Origin: Brevibacillus aydinogluensis
GTDB lineage: Bacteria; Bacillota; Bacilli; Brevibacillales; Brevibacillaceae
NCBI RefSeq assembly: GCF_031954365.1
Contig: NZ_JAUSVZ010000018.1
Length of the DNA stretch: 64,000 nt
Strand: one strand, 5' to 3'
The position numbers and the translations under genes are program-made. Below the pieces are notes generated by a model. That model ran no database searches. It was not told where the DNA came from and saw only the letters and a list, made by a program, of their open reading frames with translations. Shown here piece after piece: positions 56,297 to 64,000 of this stretch (positions within the stretch are counted from its first letter, which is position 1; each line of letters opens with the position of its first letter).

Positions 56297-58948
56297 TTGA
56301 GCCACTTTGTGTTGATTGACGGGAACAGCATCGCCAACCGGGCGTTTTACGCGCTCCCGCTGCTGTCCACGTCGGCGGGACTGCATACCAACGCTGTGCT
56401 TGGCTTCACCACCATGCTGCTCAAGGTGCTGGAAGAGATGCAGCCGACGCACATGCTGGTCGCGTTTGACGCGGGCAAAGTCGTGTTTCGCCACAGCGAG
56501 TTTGCCGAATACAAGGGCGGCAGGGCCAAGACGCCGCCGGAGCTGTCGGAGCAGTTTCCGCTGATTCGCGAGCTGCTGGACGCATTTTCCATCCAGCGCT
56601 TTGAACTGGAAGGATACGAAGCAGATGACATCATCGGGACGCTCACCCGGCGGGCGGACGAATCGGGCTGGAAGACGACGGTGATTACCGGGGACAAGGA
56701 CATGCTCCAGCTGGTCTCCGACAATGTATCCGTAGCGTTGACGCGCAAGGGCGTAAGTGAGATGGAGCTGTATACGCCCAAGGAGATCGCGGACAAGTAC
56801 GGGTTGCAGCCGCTTCAGATCATCGACCTGAAGGGGCTGATGGGCGATGCCTCGGACAACATCCCGGGCGTGCCCGGCGTGGGGGAAAAGACTGCGCTGA
56901 AGCTTTTGCGCGAATACGGATCGGTGGAAGCGGTGCTGGAGAACATCGACCGGATCTCCGGCAAAAAGCTGCAGGAAAACCTGCGTGAAAACGTGGAGCA
57001 GGCCAGGATGAGCAAGGCGCTGGCGACCATCATGCGGGACGCCCCCGTCGATCTGGACGTGGAACAGACGGTGTATTCCGGCTACGATGCGGCGGCTGTC
57101 ACCGAGTTTTTCAAAAAAATGGAGTTCAAGTCGCTGCTGTCCAAGGTAAAGACGGCCGCCCCGAAAGATGGGGGCCAGTCGGGACAAGAGCGCGCGCCGT
57201 TTTCCTTCGAGGTAGTGGAGGGCGGCAGAACAGACAGCAATGCCGAAAAACTGACGTCGCCCATGGCGCTGTACGTGGAGATGGACGGAGACAACTACCA
57301 CCATGCGCCGATCCTCGGCTTCGGTCTGGCCGCAGACGGCATCTCGTTCTACGTGCCGTACGACGTGGCCGTGGAGTGGCAGGCATTTCGCGAATGGCTG
57401 GCCGACGACACCAAGGAAAAATGGGTGTTTGACGGTAAGCGGGACACGGTGGGACTGTCCTGGCACGGCATGGAGGCAGCCGGCATCGGCTTTGACGTCT
57501 ACCTGGCCTCCTACCTGCTGAATGCGACGGAGAGCAATCCCACCCTCGACGGTGTCGCGGCCCAGTACGCCGAGGTAGGCGTGCTGCCGGACGATGAGGT
57601 GTTTGGCAAAGGAGCCAAGCGGCAGGTGCCGGAGACGAGCGTCCTCAGCGAACACGTGGCGCGCAAAGCGGCTGCGATCTGGCAGAGCGTGCCAAAACTG
57701 CGGGATGAGCTGGCGCAGCACAAGCTGAACGAACTGCTCACCGATCTGGAAGCGCCGCTCAGTCTGGTCCTGGCCGCGATGGAAAAGCAGGGAGTCAAAA
57801 TCAACCGCGAGCGGCTGTTGGAGATGGGCGAAGAGCTGGACAGCCAGTTGGAGACGTTGACGGCAAAGATTCACGAGCTGGCCGGGACGCCGTTCAACAT
57901 CAATTCGCCAAAGCAGTTGGGGGAGATCCTGTACGACAAACTGGATCTGCCGGTGCTGAAGAAGACGAAGACCGGCCCGTCCACCAGTGCCGACGTATTG
58001 GAAAAGCTGGCGCCGTACCATCCGATCATCGGGGAAATTCTCCACTTCCGCCAGTTGGGCAAGTTGCGCTCCACGTACATCGAGGGGCTGACCAAGGAGA
58101 TTCACGCCAAGACGGGCAAGATTCACACGCGGTTCAACCAGGCCACCACGGCGACCGGCCGCCTGTCCAGCACCGAGCCCAACCTGCAAAACATTCCCAT
58201 CCGCCTGGAGGAAGGCCGGAAAATCCGCGAGGCGTTCATTCCTTCCGAAGCAGGTTGGTACATGCTGGCTGCCGACTACTCGCAGATCGAACTGCGCGTT
58301 CTCGCCCACATCTCCGGGGATGAAAACCTGATTGACGCCTTCCGCAAGGGGATGGACATTCACACGCGGACGGCGATGGACGTGTTTGGGGTGAGCGAGG
58401 CGGAGGTCACGCCGCTGATGCGCCGTCAGGCCAAGGCGGTCAACTTCGGCATCGTCTACGGGATCAGCGACTACGGCTTGTCGCAAAACCTGAACATCAC
58501 GCGCAAGGAAGCAGCGGACTTCATCGAACGCTACTTCGCCGTCTTTTCCGGCGTGAAACGGTACATGGAAGAGATCGTGAAGCAAGCGAAGCAGGACGGC
58601 TACGTCACCACGCTCCTGCACCGACGCCGCTACCTGCCGGACATCAAGAGCAGCAATTTCAATTTGCGCTCGTTTGCGGAGCGGACGGCCATGAACACCC
58701 CGATCCAGGGAACGGCCGCCGACATCATCAAACTGGCGATGATCCGGATGCAAGAGAGCATCCGTGAAAAAGGCCTGAAGAGCCGGATGCTTCTGCAGGT
58801 GCACGACGAACTGGTCTTCGAAGTGCCGGAAGCGGAATTGGCCGTCATGCAGAAGCTGGTGCCGGACGTGATGGAAAACGCGCTCAAGTTGGACGTGCCG
58901 CTGAAAGTGGACGTGCATTACGGACGCACCTGGTACGACGCGAAGTAA
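56297..58948 (+). CDS. polA: DNA polymerase I
   Basis: An 883-aa repair and Okazaki-fragment polymerase. N-terminal 5' nuclease (LIDGNSIANRAFYALP, YEADDIIGTLTRRADE, DASDNIPGVPGVGEKTA-type helix), a middle 3'-5' exonuclease-like domain lacking the metal-binding acids (VEMDGDNYHHAP where D-x-E is expected), so probably inactive as in other Bacillus enzymes, and the polymerase (LAADYSQIELRVLAHIS, MRRQAKAVNFGIVYG, LLQVHDELVFEVP). TTG 56297 follows AGAGGAG and matches the family start; ATG 56273 is less likely. Confidence 0.95.
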   Translation: MSHFVLIDGNSIANRAFYALPLLSTSAGLHTNAVLGFTTMLLKVLEEMQPTHMLVAFDAGKVVFRHSEFAEYKGGRAKTPPELSEQFPLIRELLDAFSIQRFELEGYEADDIIGTLTRRADESGWKTTVITGDKDMLQLVSDNVSVALTRKGVSEMELYTPKEIADKYGLQPLQIIDLKGLMGDASDNIPGVPGVGEKTALKLLREYGSVEAVLENIDRISGKKLQENLRENVEQARMSKALATIMRDAPVDLDVEQTVYSGYDAAAVTEFFKKMEFKSLLSKVKTAAPKDGGQSGQERAPFSFEVVEGGRTDSNAEKLTSPMALYVEMDGDNYHHAPILGFGLAADGISFYVPYDVAVEWQAFREWLADDTKEKWVFDGKRDTVGLSWHGMEAAGIGFDVYLASYLLNATESNPTLDGVAAQYAEVGVLPDDEVFGKGAKRQVPETSVLSEHVARKAAAIWQSVPKLRDELAQHKLNELLTDLEAPLSLVLAAMEKQGVKINRERLLEMGEELDSQLETLTAKIHELAGTPFNINSPKQLGEILYDKLDLPVLKKTKTGPSTSADVLEKLAPYHPIIGEILHFRQLGKLRSTYIEGLTKEIHAKTGKIHTRFNQATTATGRLSSTEPNLQNIPIRLEEGRKIREAFIPSEAGWYMLAADYSQIELRVLAHISGDENLIDAFRKGMDIHTRTAMDVFGVSEAEVTPLMRRQAKAVNFGIVYGISDYGLSQNLNITRKEAADFIERYFAVFSGVKRYMEEIVKQAKQDGYVTTLLHRRRYLPDIKSSNFNLRSFAERTAMNTPIQGTAADIIKLAMIRMQESIREKGLKSRMLLQVHDELVFEVPEAELAVMQKLVPDVMENALKLDVPLKVDVHYGRTWYDAK

Positions 58949-58987
58949 CCGGGACAGCATCAAGAGAGAAACGAGAGGAGGAGACCC

Positions 58988-59848
58988 ATGCCGGAACTGC
59001 CAGAGGTGGAAACGGTCGTCCGCACCCTGCGCACCCTCGTGTTGGGCAAGACGATCGAACGCGTCAGCGTGACGCTGCCGCGGATTGTGCGCCGCCCGGA
59101 CGACGTGGAAGCGTTCAAGGCGCAGCTGGCCGGCCAGACCATTCGTGAGATCAAGCGGCGGGCCAAGTTCATCCAGTTTTTTCTGGACAAGGACGTGCTC
59201 GTCTCCCATCTGCGCATGGAGGGGCGCTACGGCCTGTACCAGGCTGAGGACCCGGTGGAGAAGCACACGCACGTGATTTTCCATTTTACCGACGGCACCG
59301 AACTGCGCTACCGGGATGTTCGCCAGTTCGGGACGATGGATCTGTTTCCGATTGGGATGGAAACGAGTGAAGGGCCGCTGGCCAAACTGGGCGTCGAACC
59401 GCTGGAGGACAGCTTTACGCCGGACGTGCTGGGCCGTCTGCTCAAGGGGCGGACGACCAAGATCAAGCCGCTGCTGTTGAATCAGGAATGTATTGTCGGG
59501 TTGGGGAATATTTATGTGGACGAATCCCTCTTTCGGGCAGGCATCCACCCGGAACTGCCGGCAGGCAGCCTGACCGCCAAACAGGTGGCCAAGCTGCACG
59601 AAAGCATCGTTACCACGCTGAAAGAGGCGGTGGCACAGGGCGGCAGTTCGATCAAGTCGTACGTCAACGGCCAGGGCGAGATGGGCATGTTTCAGCAGTC
59701 GCTGTTGGTATACGGACGCAAAGGGCAGCCGTGTACCCGCTGTGGAACGGAGATCGTCCGGTTCGTGGTCGGCGGCAGGGGGACGCACATCTGTCCCGCC
59801 TGTCAAAAAGTTGGCAAGCCCATCAGACGAGGAGGAAAACGGGCATGA
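58988..59848 (+). CDS. mutM: Formamidopyrimidine-DNA glycosylase
   Basis: Removes 8-oxoguanine and formamidopyrimidines. The 286-aa protein starts MPELPEVETV, giving the catalytic N-terminal proline (P2 after Met removal) and E3; H2TH region GNIYVDESLFRAGIHP; zinc finger CTRCGTEI, then HICPACQK. The stop overlaps the coaE start (ATGA). Confidence 0.96.
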   Translation: MPELPEVETVVRTLRTLVLGKTIERVSVTLPRIVRRPDDVEAFKAQLAGQTIREIKRRAKFIQFFLDKDVLVSHLRMEGRYGLYQAEDPVEKHTHVIFHFTDGTELRYRDVRQFGTMDLFPIGMETSEGPLAKLGVEPLEDSFTPDVLGRLLKGRTTKIKPLLLNQECIVGLGNIYVDESLFRAGIHPELPAGSLTAKQVAKLHESIVTTLKEAVAQGGSSIKSYVNGQGEMGMFQQSLLVYGRKGQPCTRCGTEIVRFVVGGRGTHICPACQKVGKPIRRGGKRA

Positions 59849-60447
59849 TTCTAGGGTTGACAGGAGGCATCGCCACGGGAAAAAGTACGGTGACGGCCAT
59901 GCTGCGGGAGCGCGGCATTCCTGTCATTGACGCTGACCAGATCGCCCGCGAAGTTGTGGAGAAAGGCAAACCTGCCTACGAGGCGATCGTTCGTCACTTC
60001 GGCAGGGACATCCTGCTGGCTGACGGCCAGATCAACCGCAAGAAGCTGGGGGAAATCGTCTTTTCCGACGAAGCGGAGCGGCAGAAGCTGAACGCCATCG
60101 TCCACCCGGAAGTCCGCCGGGTGATGCGGGAAGAGGCGGAAGCAGCGGAACGGAACGGCGCTGACATCGTGTTTATGGATATTCCCTTGTTGTTTGAGAG
60201 CAAGTTGCAGCATCTGGTGGATAAAATTGTCGTGGTGTACGCGCCGGCCTCTGTACAGTTGGCGCGGATGTTGGAGCGGGACGAGCTGGATGAGGAACAG
60301 GCGCACAAGCGGCTGAGGGCGCAGTGGCCCATTGAGCAGAAAAAACAGCTCGCCGATTTTCTGATCGACAACACCGGGACGCGGGAAGAGACGGAACGGC
60401 AGGTGGAGCGCCTGCTGGCAGAATTGAAGACGGAGCTGTCGGGATGA
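59845..60447 (+). CDS. coaE: Dephospho-CoA kinase
   Basis: Last step of CoA synthesis. The 200-aa protein has the P-loop LTGGIATGKST, DADQIAREVV and VFMDIPLLFESK. ATG 59845 follows GGAGGAAAA and overlaps the mutM stop. Its own stop overlaps the next start. Confidence 0.96.
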   Translation: MILGLTGGIATGKSTVTAMLRERGIPVIDADQIAREVVEKGKPAYEAIVRHFGRDILLADGQINRKKLGEIVFSDEAERQKLNAIVHPEVRRVMREEAEAAERNGADIVFMDIPLLFESKLQHLVDKIVVVYAPASVQLARMLERDELDEEQAHKRLRAQWPIEQKKQLADFLIDNTGTREETERQVERLLAELKTELSG

Positions 60448-61007
60448 AGCGAGGCAGGCGAGCCGCAGGCGTCCTGATCGTGCTGATGGGCGTCTTTTTG
60501 CTGATCAACTCCCCCTTGGTCTGGAAGTGGATGTATCCGATCAAGTATCAAAACGAGATTCTGGAGGCGTCCCGTCGCTACCAGGTAGACCCCTTCCTGA
60601 TTTTGGCCATCATCCGTTCGGAGAGCGGCTTCAAGCCGGACAACGTCTCGAAAAAGGGAGCGATCGGGCTGATGCAGATCATGCCCGACACGGCCAAATG
60701 GATTGTGGAACAGGCGGGCTTTCAGCCAAAGCAAAAGGATTACCTGTACGATCCCAAGATGAATATCCACATCGGGACCTGGTACCTGTCCTACTTGCAG
60801 CAGAGGTTTCAGGGCGACGTGGTCAAAACCATTGCCGCCTATAACGCCGGTCCCGGCAAGGTAAACGCATGGCTCACGCGCGAGCAGTGGAACGGAGAGC
60901 GAGATACGCTCGGAGACATCCCGTTCAGCGAAACGCGCCTGTACGTACAGCGGGTGCTCTACTACCACGACCGATACCGCAACATCTATTCCAAAGAAAT
61001 GCAGTAA
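60444..61007 (+). CDS. Membrane-anchored lytic transglycosylase (SLT family)
   Basis: A 187-aa protein with one N-terminal membrane anchor (AGVLIVLMGVFLLINSPLVW) and a soluble lytic transglycosylase domain: catalytic E60 in IIRSESGF, AIGLMQIMPDTA and AAYNAGPGKVNAWL. It cleaves peptidoglycan between MurNAc and GlcNAc. ATG 60444 overlaps the coaE stop. Its terminator hairpin is present twice, around the repeat element. Confidence 0.92.
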   Translation: MKRGRRAAGVLIVLMGVFLLINSPLVWKWMYPIKYQNEILEASRRYQVDPFLILAIIRSESGFKPDNVSKKGAIGLMQIMPDTAKWIVEQAGFQPKQKDYLYDPKMNIHIGTWYLSYLQQRFQGDVVKTIAAYNAGPGKVNAWLTREQWNGERDTLGDIPFSETRLYVQRVLYYHDRYRNIYSKEMQ

Positions 61008-61037
61008 AGCCGCTTTCTCCTTTGGGGGAAAGCGGCT
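61008..61037 (+). repeat. Upstream copy of a duplicated terminator hairpin (element copy 2)
   Basis: The 30 bases AGCCGCTTTC...AAGCGGCT recur at 61378-61407 with one mismatch. The hairpin is intact (AGCCGCTTTC/GAAAGCGGCT) but the T tract is replaced by the element. Confidence 0.8.
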
Positions 61038-61377
61038 CAGCGTGTAGACAAAGTCCATGGCGCATGGGTGATCGGGCCCGCTCGCTCTCTTGACGACCAG
61101 CAAAGAAGCTGATTGCTTCCGCTCCAAAACGAGACGCGGGCAGGGGGCAAACATCTGGGTATTTCAATGAAGTGAGACTTGTGCCCCCTGTTTTTCCCCG
61201 TGTCTGCGCTTTTCCGCTGAGCAGGTCGTCAAAGGAGCTCGCTTGGCCCATCACTCCATGCCCGAACTTTATCTCCACCTTCGGTTGATTAATATGCAGG
61301 CCTTTCGGCCTGACAATGATGGAAAGGTTTCCTTGCGGAATCTCATTGATCACGAAGTACATATTGTCTTCAGTCAG
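61038..61377. mobile_element. Terminator-inserted repeat element, copy 2 (340 bp)
   Basis: Begins CAGCGTGTAGACAA and ends CTTCAGTCAG, with the same inner hairpins as copy 1 (CAGGGGGCA/TGCCCCCTG at 61141-61190, CAGGCCTTTCGGCCTG at 61297-61312) and the same long arms. The flanking hairpin is unrelated in sequence to that of copy 1, so the flank comes from the target and not from the element. No gene recognised. Confidence 0.7.
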
Positions 61378-61411
61378 AGCTGCTTTCTCCTTTGGGGGAA
61401 AGCGGCTTTTG
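61378..61411 (+). terminator. Terminator of the polA-mutM-coaE-transglycosylase unit, downstream copy
   Basis: GCTTTC (61382-61387) pairs with GAAAGC (61398-61403) and outer bases, followed by GGCTTTTG. T tract is short. Confidence 0.65.
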
Positions 61412-61508
61412 TCGTGCTTGCAGCGATCACGCCGCTGCTCGTCCTCCATAACCGAGCCAAAAACAGGATGACAAATCGTCCAAATATTTATTTTTTGAGT
61501 AAAACACA

Positions 61509-61536
61509 TTGATAATTGTGTCATACTTATTATAAT
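61509..61536 (+). promoter_or_regulatory. Promoter of gapB with CcpN-like site
   Basis: TTGATA (61509-61514), 16 bases, TATAAT (61531-61536). TGTGTCATACT (61517-61527) between them matches the CcpN consensus TRTGHYATAYW at all positions. CcpN represses gapB and pckA in glucose in B. subtilis. The region 61412-61508 shows nothing else. Confidence 0.6.
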
Positions 61537-61582
61537 GAAAGTAAGGAATAGCGTAACTTAATGCAGGAAGGGGTTTCTTATT

Positions 61583-62629
61583 ATGACAATCAAAATCGGT
61601 ATTAATGGTTTCGGACGTATCGGACGAATGGTTTTTCGCCGCGCCGTTCAAGACCCCAACATTGAGATCGTTGCGATCAATGCCAGTTATCCCCCTGAAA
61701 CACTCGCTCATCTGTTGAAATACGACACCATTCACGGGCGTTTTCCTCATAAAGTAGAAGTACAGGACAACAAGATTATCGTAGACGGCAAGCCGACTGT
61801 CGTGCTGTCCGACCGCGATCCGCTCAATCTGCCGTGGGGCGAACTGGGCGTGGAGATCGTCGTGGAGGCCACCGGCAAGTTCAAGGACCGCGAAGGCGCC
61901 GGCAAGCACCTGAAAAGCGGCGCGAAAAAGGTGGTCATCACTGCACCGGCGAAGGAAGAAGATGTGACCATTGTCATGGGCGTCAACGAAGACATTTACG
62001 ACCACGAGAAGCATCACATCATCTCCAACGCCTCCTGCACCACCAACTGCCTGGCGCCGGTGGCCAAGGTGCTGCATGAAGCGTTTGGCATCGAACAGGG
62101 ACTGATGACGACGGTTCACTCCATCACCAACGACCAGGTAAACATCGACAACCCGCACAAGGACCTGCGCCGCGCACGCGCTGCTGGTGAGTCGATCATT
62201 CCGACCACGACCGGTGCCGCCCGTGCCGTGGGCAAGGTGCTGCCGGAGCTGAACGGCAAGTTGAACGGTTTCGCCCTGCGCGTCCCGACGCCGAACGTCT
62301 CCGTCGTCGACCTGGTCATCAACACCAAGAAGCCGGTAACCGTGGAAGAGGTAAACCGCGTGCTGCGTGAAGCGAGCGAGGGCAGCATGAAGGGCTACAT
62401 CGAATTTTGCGATGAACCGCTGGTCTCCAGCGACTTCAATGGCAACGATCACTCGTCCATCATCGACGGCCTCTCCACGATGGTAATGGGCACCAACCAG
62501 GTAAAAGTGATCGCCTGGTACGACAACGAGTGGGGCTACTCCTGCCGCGTGGTCGATCTGGTGCGTCACGTGTCCGAGGATGCCAACCGCGCCCGGACAA
62601 AAGAGGCGGCAGCCGTAGCCGCAAACTAA
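61583..62629 (+). CDS. gapB: Glyceraldehyde-3-phosphate dehydrogenase GapB (gluconeogenic type)
   Basis: A 348-aa GAPDH with catalytic C152 in ISNASCTTNC. The nucleotide region reads AINASYPPETLAHLLKYDTIHG, where glycolytic GapA has a D in place of the small residues; this is the NADP-preferring GapB form. Placement after polA-mutM-coaE is as in B. subtilis. ATG 61583 follows GGAAGGGG. CcpN-like site upstream agrees with repression during glycolysis. Confidence 0.93.
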   Translation: MTIKIGINGFGRIGRMVFRRAVQDPNIEIVAINASYPPETLAHLLKYDTIHGRFPHKVEVQDNKIIVDGKPTVVLSDRDPLNLPWGELGVEIVVEATGKFKDREGAGKHLKSGAKKVVITAPAKEEDVTIVMGVNEDIYDHEKHHIISNASCTTNCLAPVAKVLHEAFGIEQGLMTTVHSITNDQVNIDNPHKDLRRARAAGESIIPTTTGAARAVGKVLPELNGKLNGFALRVPTPNVSVVDLVINTKKPVTVEEVNRVLREASEGSMKGYIEFCDEPLVSSDFNGNDHSSIIDGLSTMVMGTNQVKVIAWYDNEWGYSCRVVDLVRHVSEDANRARTKEAAAVAAN

Positions 62630-62649
62630 CCTACCCGTAAACAGACAAC

Positions 62650-62689
62650 AACCCCCCTGGGACCCTTGCGGTGGTCCAGGGGGTTTTTT
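62650..62689 (+). terminator. Terminator of gapB
   Basis: AACCCCCCTGG pairs with CCAGGGGGTT across a short bulged loop, then TTTTTT. Confidence 0.88.
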
Positions 62690-62795
62690 GCGATTTCGCG
62701 TGCCGCGCATATCGGCCAACCAGCAAGCATTCGCAGGCCGGATGCAAACCGCCGCTGGTGAACAACAAATGGGAACTGACATCCTGTGTGTAAGA

Positions 62796-62821
62796 AATTT
62801 TTGCCATAATAAGCAAAAATT
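62796..62821. promoter_or_regulatory. AT-rich inverted repeat before the LolA-like gene
   Basis: AATTTTTGC (62796-62804), loop CATAATAA, GCAAAAATT (62813-62821): a perfect 9-base repeat in the 301-base gap 62630-62930. CATAAT in the loop may be a -10. An operator is possible; nothing else is visible in the gap besides the gapB terminator. Confidence 0.4.
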
Positions 62822-62930
62822 ATGGATGAAAGTGAAGCGCTGCGGCTCCATACACGTCTGAATATGTGGAGACTGTCAATCAATACACCGCGAGTGAAAG
62901 GTGGAAGGTATGGGACAAGGAGGGCAGATC

Positions 62931-63839
62931 ATGTCAAAAAAAATGATGATAGCAGGCTGCACAGGTATTTGTTTACTCCTCACGTCAGTCGCCCATGGCG
63001 CTGGTGGAGATGCAGGAAAGGTTTTGCCGCAGACTTCAAATGAAGCGGCAGTTCAGCAACATGCAGAAATGCAATCGGCACGCCAACAGATCACTGCTGA
63101 AGCGATTCGGGATAAAATGCTCAATGCCATTGATTATTACACGACCATTCAAGGGACGTACCGGATCATGCAAAAGCCGCTTGGCGTCGATGATGTGGTG
63201 GAATTTGACGTATCTGTGGGCGATACACCTGGAAGCTATGTAAAGGTAAAAAGCAACGTGACAGGGAAGCAAAGTGAGCACATCTCAAACGGCGAGACCA
63301 TGATCCATTTATACGAACAGGAAAAGGCATTTGTCAAACAGCAGAAAATAAAAACGGTGACGAAGGAAAGCAAAATCCAGAAAGGCCCCCGTTACTATAT
63401 CGATGAAGAGGGAATCCCTGTCTATGAATACAGAAAAGATCCCTCCTATGCACATGAGGCTCACGATGTCATTTTTCCGCAGGCTTACGGCTTTTGGCTT
63501 TATCGGCATCCGCACAAAGTGGTGGGAACGGAACCTTATCTGGATCGAACGGCAGTCGTCCTGGTAGGTACGTTATCCGGTATACTGGCCGAAAAACACC
63601 AGGCCAGCAGATTCAAGATGTGGGTTGATCAGGAAACGGGCGTGTTGTTGAAACTGCTTGAGACCGATGATAAAGGTACCGTCTCAAATCAGATCGAAGT
63701 GCTTCGGCTGGCCATTGACAAAGAGATTGACACTTCCAAGTTTCAGATCATTGAGCCGAAGGGATGGAAGGATATCAGTCCTGATTTGAGCAAGAAGAGG
63801 GAGGTACGAGCGGATTCGAGTGACAAGGAAGCCAAGTAG
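62931..63839 (+). CDS. Secreted LolA/RseB-fold-like protein
   Basis: A 302-aa exported protein. ATG 62931 follows AAGGAGGG and opens a signal peptide (MSKKMMIAGCTGICLLLTSVAHG, cut after AHG). The rest has the alternating strands of LolA/RseB-like sheets (TIQGTYRIMQKPLG, FKMWVDQETGVLLKLLETDDKG, SNQIEVLRLAIDKEIDTSKFQI). In Firmicutes such proteins (for example YdcC) are associated with sporulation or anti-sigma control. The stretch is less GC-rich than its neighbours, and next to an IS end, so it may be acquired. Confidence 0.65.
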   Translation: MSKKMMIAGCTGICLLLTSVAHGAGGDAGKVLPQTSNEAAVQQHAEMQSARQQITAEAIRDKMLNAIDYYTTIQGTYRIMQKPLGVDDVVEFDVSVGDTPGSYVKVKSNVTGKQSEHISNGETMIHLYEQEKAFVKQQKIKTVTKESKIQKGPRYYIDEEGIPVYEYRKDPSYAHEAHDVIFPQAYGFWLYRHPHKVVGTEPYLDRTAVVLVGTLSGILAEKHQASRFKMWVDQETGVLLKLLETDDKGTVSNQIEVLRLAIDKEIDTSKFQIIEPKGWKDISPDLSKKREVRADSSDKEAK

Positions 63840-63906
63840 CGTGAAACGCCCTGTCTTTCGAAGTCGGAAGAAAGAAGAAGACCCCGCCCGGCGCAGTGTC
63901 AGGCAC

Positions 63907-64000
63907 TGGTCAAGACCCCATTTTGTAGACACTTAAAAAACCCCCGGCCGTTAGGCCGCATGCTGACGCCTGTACTCGACTGGCGTCAGCTTATTTAATT
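63907..64000 (-). mobile_element. Edge of an IS3-family insertion sequence
   Basis: TGGTCAAGACCCCATTTTGT and AGACA (from 63907) resemble IS150/IS3-type terminal repeats (TGNNCTGACCCC...GACA). The transposase end follows on the minus strand. The other end lies outside the window, so completeness is unknown. Confidence 0.6.
63951..64000 (-). CDS. IS3-family transposase OrfB, C-terminal end (partial)
   Basis: The minus-strand frame ends LNKLTPVEYRRQHAA then TAA at 63953-63951. (N)KLTPVEYR is the hallmark end of IS3-family OrfB (rve integrase core) proteins. The 5' part is beyond the window. Confidence 0.75.
   Translation of the reverse strand, partial: LNKLTPVEYRRQHAA

Noticed and set aside
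55358..59806. A 1482-codon minus-strand frame across polA and mutM
   Set aside because: Only its last 261 codons, from ATG 56143, are a real gene. The rest is antisense to polA and mutM and is histidine/arginine/glutamine-rich, as high-GC shadows are.

Overview
The window reads as a high-GC Firmicute chromosome, most likely Paenibacillaceae and Brevibacillus-like. The evidence is the B. subtilis-type order ytoI - ytpI - dnaE - malic enzyme - accDA - pfkA - pyk - fxsA (ytzA) - ytvI - citZ - icd - mdh - phoPR - polA - mutM - coaE - gapB, spore-associated YheB and YheC/YheD proteins, strong AGGAGG ribosome-binding sites, frequent GTG and TTG starts, and simple hairpin/T-tract terminators. The assignment to a genus is inference. 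No rRNA, tRNA or CRISPR array was seen.

Region by region. 1-9.9 kb: a glycan-use cluster (partial regulator, sugar ABC transporter lipoprotein and two permeases, Gfo/Idh/MocA oxidoreductase, sugar isomerase/epimerase, heparinase II/III-type lyase, GH20 hexosaminidase), probably for an amino-sugar and uronate containing oligosaccharide. 9.9-10.5 kb: a small XRE regulator with a membrane protein, reading leftward, with two copies of a 20-bp palindrome upstream. 10.6-12.5 kb: a peroxide-defence operon (atypical thioredoxin reductase-like flavoprotein, glutaredoxin-like protein, two-cysteine peroxiredoxin) flanked by two PerR-like boxes. 13.2-20.7 kb: a spore-related block, with a repeat protein resembling an expanded gamma-type SASP, four tandem YheC/YheD ATP-grasp genes, and yheB. 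21-24.3 kb: ytoI, a 38-codon membrane gene, an ArsR-type regulator, ytpI, and a compact candidate type I toxin-antitoxin locus.

24.3-35.1 kb: dnaE, malic enzyme, a FadR-type regulator, accDA, pfkA, pyk. 35.1-37.8 kb: a B12-dependent class II ribonucleotide reductase with a pair of NrdR-like boxes. 37.9-47.4 kb: thioesterase, fxsA, ytvI, citZ-icd-mdh, phoP-phoR and phoU, the last with an 11-bp-period PhoP-box array. 47.5-56.1 kb: accessory genes (PRK06851-type ATPase, VanW protein, MarR-controlled drug efflux operon with two adaptors, EamA transporter plus a small membrane protein, YibQ-type divergent polysaccharide deacetylase). 56.3-62.6 kb: polA-mutM-coaE-lytic transglycosylase, then gapB with a CcpN-like site. 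The end holds a LolA/RseB-like secreted protein and the edge of an IS3-family element.

Most striking are (i) two copies of a 330-340 bp element, each sitting between direct repeats of a complete transcription-terminator hairpin, the hairpin being different at the two sites; (ii) the TxpA/BsrG-like toxin gene with a convergent antisense promoter and both terminators visible; (iii) the PerR-flanked alternative peroxiredoxin-reducing system; and (iv) the expanded spore-coat ATP-grasp array beside the repeat protein. All regulatory calls come from reading sequence by eye; none has been tested or searched.
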